NCBI RefSeq assembly: GCF_938020365.1
Contig: NZ_CALIIB010000040.1
Span: 1-41,953 of the forward strand
Length of the DNA: 41,953 bases
Source of the DNA: an uncultured Streptococcus sp.
GTDB lineage: Bacteria; Bacillota; Bacilli; Lactobacillales; Streptococcaceae
Direction: 5' to 3'
Shown piece after piece: positions 1 to 6,186 of this stretch. Made by a program: the position numbers and the translations under genes. The stretch's first letter is position 1. Each line of letters opens with the position of its first letter. Below the pieces are notes generated by a model. It was given only the letters and a program-made list of their open reading frames with translations. It searched no databases and was not told where the DNA came from.

Positions 1-280
1 TCAAACCACCGTAGTGACGTTCGTTCAAGCGCCATGATTTTTCAACTGGAACCCAGAGTTGGTCAGCAGCTTCAAGCGCCAAGTTTGTTGTTTTAATCGC
101 ACGTTTCAATACTGAAGTATAAGCTTGGTCAAATTCGATACCTGCTTCTTTGATCAATTTACCAGCGTCAATCGCTTGTTGTGTACCTTTTTCAGAAAGA
201 TCTACATCAGCCCAACCAGTGAAAAGGTTAGCTTTGTTCCATTCAGACTCACCATGGCGAGCAAAAACCAATTTTACCAT
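1..280 (-). CDS. gpmA: 2,3-bisphosphoglycerate-dependent phosphoglycerate mutase (partial, 3' end outside window)
   Basis: Glycolytic enzyme that interconverts 3- and 2-phosphoglycerate in the cytosol. Only the first ~93 residues are present; the gene runs off the left edge. The N-terminus reads MVKLVFARHGESEWN, containing the RHG signature with phospho-accepting His9, followed by NLFTGWADVDLSEKG and RLNERHYGGL, which are typical of the dPGM family. The ATG at 280 is preceded by an AAAGGAG ribosome site about 9 nt upstream. A TAAAAT -10-like hexamer lies at 331-336 on the minus strand, and a GC hairpin sits between it and the ribosome site. The next gene upstream on the same strand is perR, 152 bp away. 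The identification is secure; only the missing C-terminus is unknown. Confidence 0.95.
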   Translation of the reverse strand, partial: MVKLVFARHGESEWNKANLFTGWADVDLSEKGTQQAIDAGKLIKEAGIEFDQAYTSVLKRAIKTTNLALEAADQLWVPVEKSWRLNERHYGGL

Positions 281-304
281 TAGATGGATTCTCCTTTTAT
301 TTTC

Positions 305-318
305 CGGGGTTTGCCCCG
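305..318 (-). promoter_or_regulatory. GC hairpin in the gpmA leader
   Basis: CGGGG/CCCCG form a perfect 5-bp stem around a 4-nt loop, ending about 9 nt upstream of the gpmA Shine-Dalgarno. No U-run follows it on the minus strand, so it is not a normal terminator. It may stabilise the 5' end of the highly expressed gpmA mRNA or weakly end perR read-through; both roles are inference. Confidence 0.4.
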
Positions 319-432
319 TTTATCTATTCTATTTTACAAAATTTTCTCTCAAAAATCTAGTCTCAGTGAGATATTTGTGAAATTTTCCACTTACTCGGAC
401 TTTTAAGAAAATCAATTCTCCACTCAAGACTT

Positions 433-885
433 CTAGCTAGCCACTTGTTCTTGCTGGGCGCACTCTGGACAAATGCCATAAACGACCATCTGACTCTTGG
501 TGATTTGATAGCCAGTCTGCTCTGCTGCTTCCTGCTGAACGTCTGGCAAATCCAAGTCCATATCTGCAATTCGACCACATTTTTCACAAATGACATTGAG
601 GTGTTGATGCCCCATAAAATCATAATAGGTCGTCGTGTCATTTCGGACTTTGAGCTCAGATACAAAGCCTTCATCAATCAACACTTTTAGGTTGTTATAA
701 ACAGTGGCCAAGCTCATATTGGGAAATTCAGGCAAGAGGGCTTGGTAAATCATCTCTGCACTAGGATGATCATGACTGCTGATGATAAAAGCAATCACGG
801 CCTTTCTCGTCTCTGTAATTCGAACACCTTTCAGCCTCAGATGTTCGATTACTTCCTGATAATTCTTTTCATACTCTTCATGCAT
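433..885 (-). CDS. perR: Fur-family peroxide-responsive repressor PerR
   Basis: Metal-dependent transcriptional repressor of oxidative-stress and metal-homeostasis genes; 150 residues, the usual Fur-family length. The N-terminal winged helix (about residues 1-85) includes the recognition segment MSLATVYNNLKVL. The C-terminal dimerisation and metal domain carries DFMGHQH (D89, H93, H95: regulatory-metal ligands in PerR) and two structural-zinc pairs, C100-x2-C103 and C139-x2-C142. Most streptococci carry a single Fur-like protein, which is PerR, and this supports PerR over Fur or Zur. It is transcribed from a clear extended -10 promoter at 927-935 with a Per-box-like palindrome just upstream, which suggests autoregulation. 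The OFA-family transporter is divergent. Confidence 0.92.
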   Translation of the reverse strand: MHEEYEKNYQEVIEHLRLKGVRITETRKAVIAFIISSHDHPSAEMIYQALLPEFPNMSLATVYNNLKVLIDEGFVSELKVRNDTTTYYDFMGHQHLNVICEKCGRIADMDLDLPDVQQEAAEQTGYQITKSQMVVYGICPECAQQEQVAS

Positions 886-926
886 CTTCTCTATACTCCA
901 TCCACATTCATTTCTAGCTTATTTCC

Positions 927-935
927 ATTATATCA
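927..935 (-). promoter_or_regulatory. Extended -10 promoter of perR
   Basis: Reads TGATATAAT on the minus strand, a perfect TGn extended -10, about 42 bp upstream of the perR ATG. No good -35 is visible at 16-18 bp, as is common for extended -10 promoters. Confidence 0.75.
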
Positions 936-956
936 TGACAAACATAGATTTTCTAT

Positions 957-971
957 TAAGAATGATTGTAA
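957..971. promoter_or_regulatory. Per-box-like PerR operator
   Basis: TAAGAATGATTGTAA matches 11 of the 14 defined positions of the Per box TTATAATNATTATAA, and 5 of 7 positions are symmetric between half-sites. It lies about 20 bp upstream of the perR -10 element, in the -35/upstream region, and 255 bp upstream of the divergent transporter. This position fits PerR autoregulation. Binding has not been shown here. Confidence 0.6.
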
Positions 972-1065
972 ATAAGGAAAAATATTAATCTGCCTAATAG
1001 ACCTATTCATTTTAATTAAGTAGATTTTTGCCTCAAAGCACGATATGATAGAGATGTTAACAAAT

Positions 1066-1080
1066 ATGTAAGCGCTTAAT
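1066..1080. promoter_or_regulatory. Cre-like CcpA operator upstream of the OFA transporter
   Basis: ATGTAAGCGCTTAAT has the central AAGCGCTT core of catabolite-responsive elements (consensus about WTGNAANCGNTTNCW) but departs at the 3' end. A TATGAT -10-like hexamer lies just upstream at 1044-1049, so the site would overlap or follow the start point, a repressing position. This is a sequence match only. Confidence 0.45.
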
Positions 1081-1225
1081 TTTGATATATCGGTTTTATC
1101 GTAAGAAATTCTGTAACCAAACTTCTGCTATTCTATCTGCTGTGCAGAAAAGATGCCGAAGAACATTTGGATACGGCTGGTTTTCTATCACTTTTTAGAA
1201 AAAATATATAAATGAGGATATCATT

Positions 1226-2419
1226 ATGAAAAAAACACCAAATCGCTGGTTCATTTTAGCAGCAGCTATCTTAACCAACCTTTCTTTAGGTGCTGGATAC
1301 GCCTGGTCTGTTTTTCAAAAAGCGCTGCTGGAAGCCAATGCTAGCCAAGGATGGGTGCAAGCTCAAACCTCTCTAGCCTTCAGTATCTCTTTTGCAATGG
1401 TGCCAATCGGCATGATTCTTTTCGGACCTAAAGTCGATTCATTAGGCCCTAAGAAATTTGTCTTTCTAGGAGGCATTCTCTTTGGTGCGGGTATGTTTGC
1501 TACAGGATTTGCAACTTCTCTTCCTGTACTCTACTTGACCTACGGGGTTGTCCTTGGTCTCGGTATCGGTTCAGCCTATGGCGCTTCAACTTCTGTCGCT
1601 ACCAAATGGTTCCCTGATAAAAAAGGGCTCGCGGGTGGTTTAACCGCTGCTGGCTTTGGACTTGGACCACTAATCATCGGACCACTTGCCAAAACTCTCA
1701 TCGCTTCAATGGGCGTTTATTCTACATTTAAAGTTCTGGGAATTACCCTACTTGTCGTTATCTGCTGCTCTTCTCTTGTCATGGAAAAAGCTCCAGCAGC
1801 TGCTCCAGTAGCAGGAAGTTCTGCACCGGCAGGCAAAACTCACAAAGAAATGCTGCGCGAAGGCAACTTCTGGTTGCTGTGGCTCATCTACATTTTAGGT
1901 GCTACTGGTGGTATGATGATTATCGGCTCAGCAGCGTCTATCTCCGACCAATATAAACTAGTTGGAGAAGCAACTCTATTCGTTATGCTGGTTTCTATTG
2001 CCAATACTTTTGGACGAATCTTCTGGGGAGCTGTATCGGACAAAATCGGCCGCTACCCTACTGTAATCGCCATGTTTGGCGCTGTTGCTGGTGGCTTGGC
2101 GCTGACCGCTCTCTTTAAAGGGGAGGGAAGCATCCTTGCAATCTTAGGCGTCATGCTTGTCGCCCTGTCCTTCGGTGGCTTCCTTGGATCTTTCCCAGGT
2201 ATTACAGCCGAAAATTGGGGCGTGGCCAACGTCGGTACAAACTACGGCTGGATGTTCACAGCTTATGGTGTTGCAGCTATTGCCGGACCACAGTTGGGTG
2301 CTCGACTTGCCCAAGCAAACAAGGGAGACTATTCAATGGCCTTCTATATCGTTATTGGTATGGCACTCCTTGGTATCGTTCTACAATTATTCTATATTTC
2401 TAAATCAAAGAAAGCTTAA
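1226..2419 (+). CDS. MFS transporter, oxalate/formate antiporter (OFA) family
   Basis: Integral membrane carrier of 397 residues with about twelve hydrophobic segments in two six-helix halves, separated by an Ala/Pro-rich central loop (about residues 190-212, EKAPAAAPVAGSSAPAGK). OFA-type features include the opening NRWFILAAAILTNLSLGAGYAWSVF, GPKVDSLGPKK in the loop between helices 2 and 3, and GRIFWGAVSDKIGR at the corresponding place in the second half. Family members move small carboxylates such as formate, oxalate or related monocarboxylates; the substrate cannot be told from sequence. GAGGA lies 7 nt before the ATG. It is divergent from perR, has a cre-like site upstream and its own terminator, so it is a single-gene unit. 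A link to peroxide stress through the shared spacer is possible but unproven. Confidence 0.85.
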   Translation: MKKTPNRWFILAAAILTNLSLGAGYAWSVFQKALLEANASQGWVQAQTSLAFSISFAMVPIGMILFGPKVDSLGPKKFVFLGGILFGAGMFATGFATSLPVLYLTYGVVLGLGIGSAYGASTSVATKWFPDKKGLAGGLTAAGFGLGPLIIGPLAKTLIASMGVYSTFKVLGITLLVVICCSSLVMEKAPAAAPVAGSSAPAGKTHKEMLREGNFWLLWLIYILGATGGMMIIGSAASISDQYKLVGEATLFVMLVSIANTFGRIFWGAVSDKIGRYPTVIAMFGAVAGGLALTALFKGEGSILAILGVMLVALSFGGFLGSFPGITAENWGVANVGTNYGWMFTAYGVAAIAGPQLGARLAQANKGDYSMAFYIVIGMALLGIVLQLFYISKSKKA

Positions 2420-2429
2420 ATCTATTATT

Positions 2430-2458
2430 AACTCTGGGGTAACCCAGAGTTTTTCTTT
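2430..2458 (+). terminator. Rho-independent terminator of the OFA transporter gene
   Basis: AACTCTGGG pairs with CCCAGAGTT across a 4-nt loop, followed by a T-rich run. It lies 10 bp after the stop codon. Confidence 0.85.
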
Positions 2459-2511
2459 GACAAAGAAACTATTAGCCAGCAAAAATTGAAAAGAGCTCTC
2501 CTGACTAGCAT

Positions 2512-2540
2512 AAAAGCCGAGATAAACTCGGCTTTTCTTT
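2512..2540 (-). terminator. Terminator of the amidohydrolase gene, probably bidirectional
   Basis: AAAAGCCGAG pairs perfectly with CTCGGCTTTT (10 bp, 5-nt loop) directly after the stop codon of the minus-strand amidohydrolase. A CTTTTCTTTTT tract on the plus side means it can also back up the transporter's terminator. Confidence 0.85.
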
Positions 2541-3812
2541 TTAACGGAACGATTCTAGATCAACGGTCAGCACTTGGCCGTCTCGGACAACCTGCTGCCC
2601 AGCAATGTAGACATCCTGAACGTCGCTACCCTTGACTGCGTATACTAGGTGCGACAGCATATTTTCCAAAGGATAGAGGTGAAGTCGTCCCTTAGGCTGA
2701 ATGGCAATGAAATCGGCTTGCTTACCCGCTTCCAGACTGCCAATTTTGTTATCCAATCCCAGCGCCTTGGCTCCTTCAATGGTAAAAGCCTTCAAAGCCT
2801 GCTCGATCGTAAACTGAGTCGCATCACCTGCCCGCATTTTCTGGAGGAGGGCTGCTGTCCGACCTTCTTCAAACATGTCCAGATTATTATTGGAAGCGAC
2901 AGAGTCTGTTGCCAGGCCAACGGTCACCCCAGCGGCTAGTAAGTCTGTCACTGGAGCTACACCAGAAGCCAACTTGAGGTTGCTGATAGGATTGTGGGCG
3001 ATGCTGACTGGAGATGCCGCTAAATCTGCAATCTCTGACGGATTCAGCTCAACTCCATGTGCAAAAATGGCTGGCTGCTCCAAGTAGCCCAATTCTTTTA
3101 AAAAAGCGAGAGGTCTTTTACCATAGCGCTCCAGGATAATTTTATTTTCTTCCTGAGTCTCTGCCACATGGATATGAAGCTTCAAATCCAGCTCACGCGC
3201 TAACTCAAGACTGCCCTTAAGTAGAGCCTTATCACAGGCATAAGGCGAATGAGGCGCCACCATGACCTGAAAATCTTCATCATTATAAGAGAGAATTTTC
3301 TCAATAATGGCACGAGTACGTGCCAGAGTCTCTTCTACTGTTTCAGCTGCTGAGCTAAAGAGGGTCGGTGAGAAATAGCAGCGCATACCAGACTGCCGCA
3401 CAGCCTGATAAATCCGGTCAATCTCCACTCCCTGGGGATTATACATGTCGTTAAAAGTCGTTGTTCCTGACAGCAGCATTTCAGCCAGAGCCAGCTGGAC
3501 AGCCTGGGTCGTTAAATCCGCTGTGAATTGACTTTCTGCTGGCCAAATATAATCCTCCAGCCATTCATGCAGATTGCTGTCATCACGAATCCCGCGCAGC
3601 AAGGTCATGGCCGAGTGAGTATGACAGTTGACCATCCCTGGCATGATCCAAGCACCCTCATAATCCACTAGCTCGCTGCATTGTTCTAACCAAGCCTCAT
3701 CATAGGGACCACAGTAGGCAATGCGTTCATCTTCCACAACCAGCAAACCTTCCCGATAAACATGAAATGCGCTGTCACAGGTCACCAGATTGACATTTGT
3801 ATAAGCTTTCAT
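2541..3812 (-). CDS. mtaD: TRZ/ATZ-family amidohydrolase (5-methylthioadenosine/S-adenosylhomocysteine deaminase-like)
   Basis: Metal-dependent cytosolic deaminase of the amidohydrolase superfamily, 423 residues. Metal-site motifs are in the expected order: H64-x-H66 in MPGMVNCHTHSAM, H215 in LHIHVAETQEE, H252 in FAHGVEL, and D303 in LATDSVASNNN. A C-terminal strand typical of the family follows (LGSLEAGKQADFIAIQ). The arrangement and the NLDMFEE segment match MTA/SAH deaminases, which convert those nucleosides to their inosyl forms. Guanine- or chlorohydrolase-like paralogues share the fold, so the substrate, and hence the symbol, is tentative. GAAGGAG precedes the ATG. Single-gene unit with its own promoter and terminator. 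Confidence 0.75.
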   Translation of the reverse strand: MKAYTNVNLVTCDSAFHVYREGLLVVEDERIAYCGPYDEAWLEQCSELVDYEGAWIMPGMVNCHTHSAMTLLRGIRDDSNLHEWLEDYIWPAESQFTADLTTQAVQLALAEMLLSGTTTFNDMYNPQGVEIDRIYQAVRQSGMRCYFSPTLFSSAAETVEETLARTRAIIEKILSYNDEDFQVMVAPHSPYACDKALLKGSLELARELDLKLHIHVAETQEENKIILERYGKRPLAFLKELGYLEQPAIFAHGVELNPSEIADLAASPVSIAHNPISNLKLASGVAPVTDLLAAGVTVGLATDSVASNNNLDMFEEGRTAALLQKMRAGDATQFTIEQALKAFTIEGAKALGLDNKIGSLEAGKQADFIAIQPKGRLHLYPLENMLSHLVYAVKGSDVQDVYIAGQQVVRDGQVLTVDLESFR

Positions 3813-3840
3813 CCTTGCTCCTTCTCATTTCGTTTTAGCT

Positions 3841-3849
3841 ATTATAGCA
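3841..3849 (-). promoter_or_regulatory. Extended -10 promoter of the amidohydrolase gene
   Basis: TGCTATAAT on the minus strand, 28 bp upstream of the start codon. No convincing -35. Confidence 0.65.
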
Positions 3850-3882
3850 AGCCTAGTAAACTAGCGCAAGAATTTTCTAAGA

Positions 3883-4584
3883 TTATTTAAAATAAAGATA
3901 ATCAGGATTGGGAGTCATATAATACAACTCTCCTTTAGAGAAAATCAGATTAATTTTATGTTGCTTATAGCTATATAAAATATAATCACTCTCCAACTGA
4001 TAGTCTTGACTCAAGCTAGCTGCCTGTGCAATATCCACTGCTGTTACATAGAAAGCCTTTGCCTGCTCTTCCGTCACACGCTGACCTCGATAGAGCTCTT
4101 TTATATTTTCTAACTCCTGAGCTTTAAAAGTGTCCTTAATATAATTCGGATCCTTTATGACGGCCTCTGGCTCGCCAAGAACCTTTTTGACTTGCTCCTC
4201 TGTATAGCCTTTGAAATCAGGCGTTTGAGCACTAAATCCTCCTTCAAAAGAACGATAATACACCTTGGCATTACCTGTTGCATAGATCTTGTCTTTATTG
4301 GCAGACTGTGCATCTTGAGGCAAGCCATCCGTTACTTCATCTGGCGAACTTGTCGCCTTACTCTCAGAAGCTGGAGCACTAGATGATGAGGTCTGGCTAC
4401 TCTTTGATTTTTCTTGCTGACTGGAGCCTGTAGCCTTCGTCGATTCTGATTTCTTTGGTATTTTCACCTTTTGGACAGAAGAGGCTTCAGACCTAGGAAC
4501 CCTTTTCCTTGGATAATAGCAAGCTGTCAAAGCCATGACAGCTGCAAGCATGGTTAAAAAGGTTATTACTTTTTTAAAATACAT
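3883..4584 (-). CDS. Putative lipoprotein (DUF4947-like)
   Basis: Secreted lipoprotein of 233 residues if translated from the ATG at 4584. That start is preferred because a GGGGGT run lies 5 nt before it; an ATG 12 bp upstream (4596) has no ribosome site. The signal peptide KKVITFLTMLAAVMALTAC ends in a lipobox with Cys22 as the lipidated residue. Next comes a charged Ser/Lys/Glu-rich linker (about residues 30-95) and then a soluble domain containing DFKGYTEEQVKKVLGEPEAV, LYRGQRVTEEQAKAFYVTAVDIAQ and a C-terminal YYMTPNPDYLYFK. I associate this with the streptococcal DUF4947 lipoproteins from memory of the family. Function unknown. The GEP motif after EEQVKKVLG resembles SmpA/OmlA-like small folds, but that is only a hint. 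Confidence 0.7.
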   Translation of the reverse strand: MYFKKVITFLTMLAAVMALTACYYPRKRVPRSEASSVQKVKIPKKSESTKATGSSQQEKSKSSQTSSSSAPASESKATSSPDEVTDGLPQDAQSANKDKIYATGNAKVYYRSFEGGFSAQTPDFKGYTEEQVKKVLGEPEAVIKDPNYIKDTFKAQELENIKELYRGQRVTEEQAKAFYVTAVDIAQAASLSQDYQLESDYILYSYKQHKINLIFSKGELYYMTPNPDYLYFK

Positions 4585-4723
4585 AGTTACCCCCATTTCT
4601 TAGCTACATTATATCATATTTTAAGTTGGGCAGGAGGAGCATCCTGATTTTTACTGTCTTCTCTAACAAACAAATGCTATGTCTTCTAGAAAGTTCAGAT
4701 GATTGATGTTATGCCAAAACATA

Positions 4724-4770
4724 AGAAAAAACCTACTGCACAAGCTAGGAAGCTGATACAGTAGGCTTTT
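4724..4770 (-). terminator. Terminator of the HU gene
   Basis: CCTACTG/CAGTAGG form the outer stem and AGCT/AGCT an inner stem; on the minus strand a TTTTTT run follows. It lies about 15 bp after the hup stop codon. Confidence 0.8.
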
Positions 4771-4780
4771 GATTTTTGTC

Positions 4781-5056
4781 TTATTTTACAGCGTCTTTAA
4801 GAGCTTTACCTGCTTTGAAAGCTGGAACTTTAGAAGCTGCGATTGTGATTTCTTTACCAGTTTGTGGGTTGCGACCTTTACGTGCTGCACGCTCACGAAC
4901 TTCAAAGTTACCAAAACCGATCAATTGAACTTTTTCACCTTTTGAAAGGTATTCTGTAACTGCTGCAAATACAGCGTCAACTGCTGCTGCTGAATCTTTT
5001 TTAGTCAATTCTGTAGCTTCTGCCACTTTTGCGATCAAATCTTGTTTGTTAGCCAT
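4781..5056 (-). CDS. hup: HU-type DNA-binding protein
   Basis: Small basic nucleoid protein, 91 residues, the standard HU length; it bends and compacts DNA as a homodimer and is the main HU in streptococci. The N-terminus MANKQDLIAKVAEATELTKKD and the HU signature GFGNFEVRERAARKGRNPQTG, followed by the arm segment and KVPAFKAGKALKDAVK, make the assignment secure. GGAGG lies 9 nt before the ATG. It has a strong consensus-like promoter and its own terminator, so it is transcribed alone, which fits high expression. The codons are strongly biased to those preferred in abundant proteins (GCT, AAA, GTT). Confidence 0.97.
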   Translation of the reverse strand: MANKQDLIAKVAEATELTKKDSAAAVDAVFAAVTEYLSKGEKVQLIGFGNFEVRERAARKGRNPQTGKEITIAASKVPAFKAGKALKDAVK

Positions 5057-5081
5057 TTAACAAATCCTCCAATTTTTTTCT

Positions 5082-5134
5082 GGGTTAATAACCCTAACAG
5101 ATATTATCATATCTAAAAAAAGCGTCTAGGTCAA
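5082..5134 (-). promoter_or_regulatory. Sigma-A promoter and palindromic leader of hup
   Basis: TTGACC (5129-5134), a 17-bp spacer and TATGAT (5106-5111) on the minus strand. The start point is expected near 5098, so the mRNA 5' end would contain the 13-bp palindrome GGGTTATTAACCC (5082-5094), which can fold into a small hairpin upstream of the ribosome site. Confidence 0.8.
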
Positions 5135-5166
5135 GTCTTAAGCAGACATTTTACAAATAATTTACT

Positions 5167-6000
5167 CTATTTATAGCGAACTAGAACGGCCCATGCATTT
5201 TCTCCAGTGTGAGTTTGGATGATGGAACCTGTTTCTAAGACAGGGATTGGTTGTTCAACAAATTCCTGCAGCTCTTCCTTCATTTGATTGGCAAATTCTG
5301 GTCCACCCGCATAGGAAATTCCGATTTCTTCAATTTCCTTCTCTTTCAGAGACTCTTTCAAGTCATCCAGCCATTTCTTAAAGGTTTTAGCGCCCCGTCC
5401 TTTGACAATAGGAGTCAAGGTATGATTTGTCATCTGCATGACGACACGAATATTTAAAAGCGAGCTAATCAGACCAGTCACACGGCCGATACGACCACCT
5501 TTGACCAAATTTTCTAAGGTTGATACGCCGATATATAGCTCTGTCTTGGCTTTGACTTCCTCAAGTTTTTGTAAAATCTCCTCCAAAGTCGCTCCAGCTT
5601 TTGCCATCTTAGCAGCCTCAACGACTTGGAACTTCATCGCTTGGTCCGTGAAAGAACTATCGACAACCGTTACATCAGCCTTGGCTAAGGTAGCACCCTG
5701 ACGAGCTGCCTCTACAGTGCCAGATAAAGCATGAGACATGTGAATCGAGATAATTTGGACATCTTCTGCTGACAAATCTTCAAAAACCTCAGCAAATACT
5801 CCAACTGGCGGCTGGCTGGTCTTGGGCAGATTTTTACTAGACTTCATCAACTGAAGGAATTCTCCCTCCTTCAAATTGGAATCCGAGTAGACTACACCGT
5901 CAATCATGACTGTCAAAGGAACTATTGTAATATTCAAATCTTTTGCTAGTTCAGGCTCAATCGTAATTGAAGAGTCTGTCACAATTTTAATTTTTGCCAT
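5167..6000 (-). CDS. DegV-family fatty-acid-binding protein (FakB-like)
   Basis: Cytosolic lipid-binding protein of 277 residues, normal DegV length. FakB members present fatty acids to the kinase FakA for phosphorylation and entry into phospholipid synthesis. DegV features seen: N-terminal KIKIVTDSSI, the PKTSQPPVG motif (T61-S62), the HMSHALSGTVEAAR segment, VVDSSFTDQAMKFQV, the GGRIGR motif and a C-terminal HTGENAWAV with the conserved His. Streptococci carry several DegV paralogues with different acyl preferences, so which FakB this is cannot be told. It is transcribed from its own extended -10 promoter and separated from the upstream surface-protein gene by a strong terminator. Confidence 0.88.
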   Translation of the reverse strand: MAKIKIVTDSSITIEPELAKDLNITIVPLTVMIDGVVYSDSNLKEGEFLQLMKSSKNLPKTSQPPVGVFAEVFEDLSAEDVQIISIHMSHALSGTVEAARQGATLAKADVTVVDSSFTDQAMKFQVVEAAKMAKAGATLEEILQKLEEVKAKTELYIGVSTLENLVKGGRIGRVTGLISSLLNIRVVMQMTNHTLTPIVKGRGAKTFKKWLDDLKESLKEKEIEEIGISYAGGPEFANQMKEELQEFVEQPIPVLETGSIIQTHTGENAWAVLVRYK

Positions 6001-6032
6001 ATTTTCCCTACTTTTATCCTATTATTGAGTCT

Positions 6033-6041
6033 ATTATACCA
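6033..6041 (-). promoter_or_regulatory. Extended -10 promoter of the degV gene
   Basis: TGGTATAAT on the minus strand directly after a six-T run, 33 bp upstream of the start codon. Confidence 0.65.
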
Positions 6042-6089
6042 AAAAATCCTAAGTTTTTGTGAATCAATCTTAGCTTAATCCATAAATCT

Positions 6090-6136
6090 CAGAAAAATAA
6101 GAGCCTTCTAAGTCAAACACTACTTAGAAGACTCTT
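6090..6136 (-). terminator. Terminator of the SHIRT surface-protein gene
   Basis: AAGAGTCTTCTAAGT pairs with ACTTAGAAGGCTCTT (15 bp, one wobble) on the minus strand, followed by a T-rich run. It lies 50 bp after the stop codon and isolates degV from the surface-protein transcript. Confidence 0.88.
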
Positions 6137-6186
6137 AATGATTTGATTGAGGCACTAGCTAAAGATCACATCAAGGAGATACCCTT

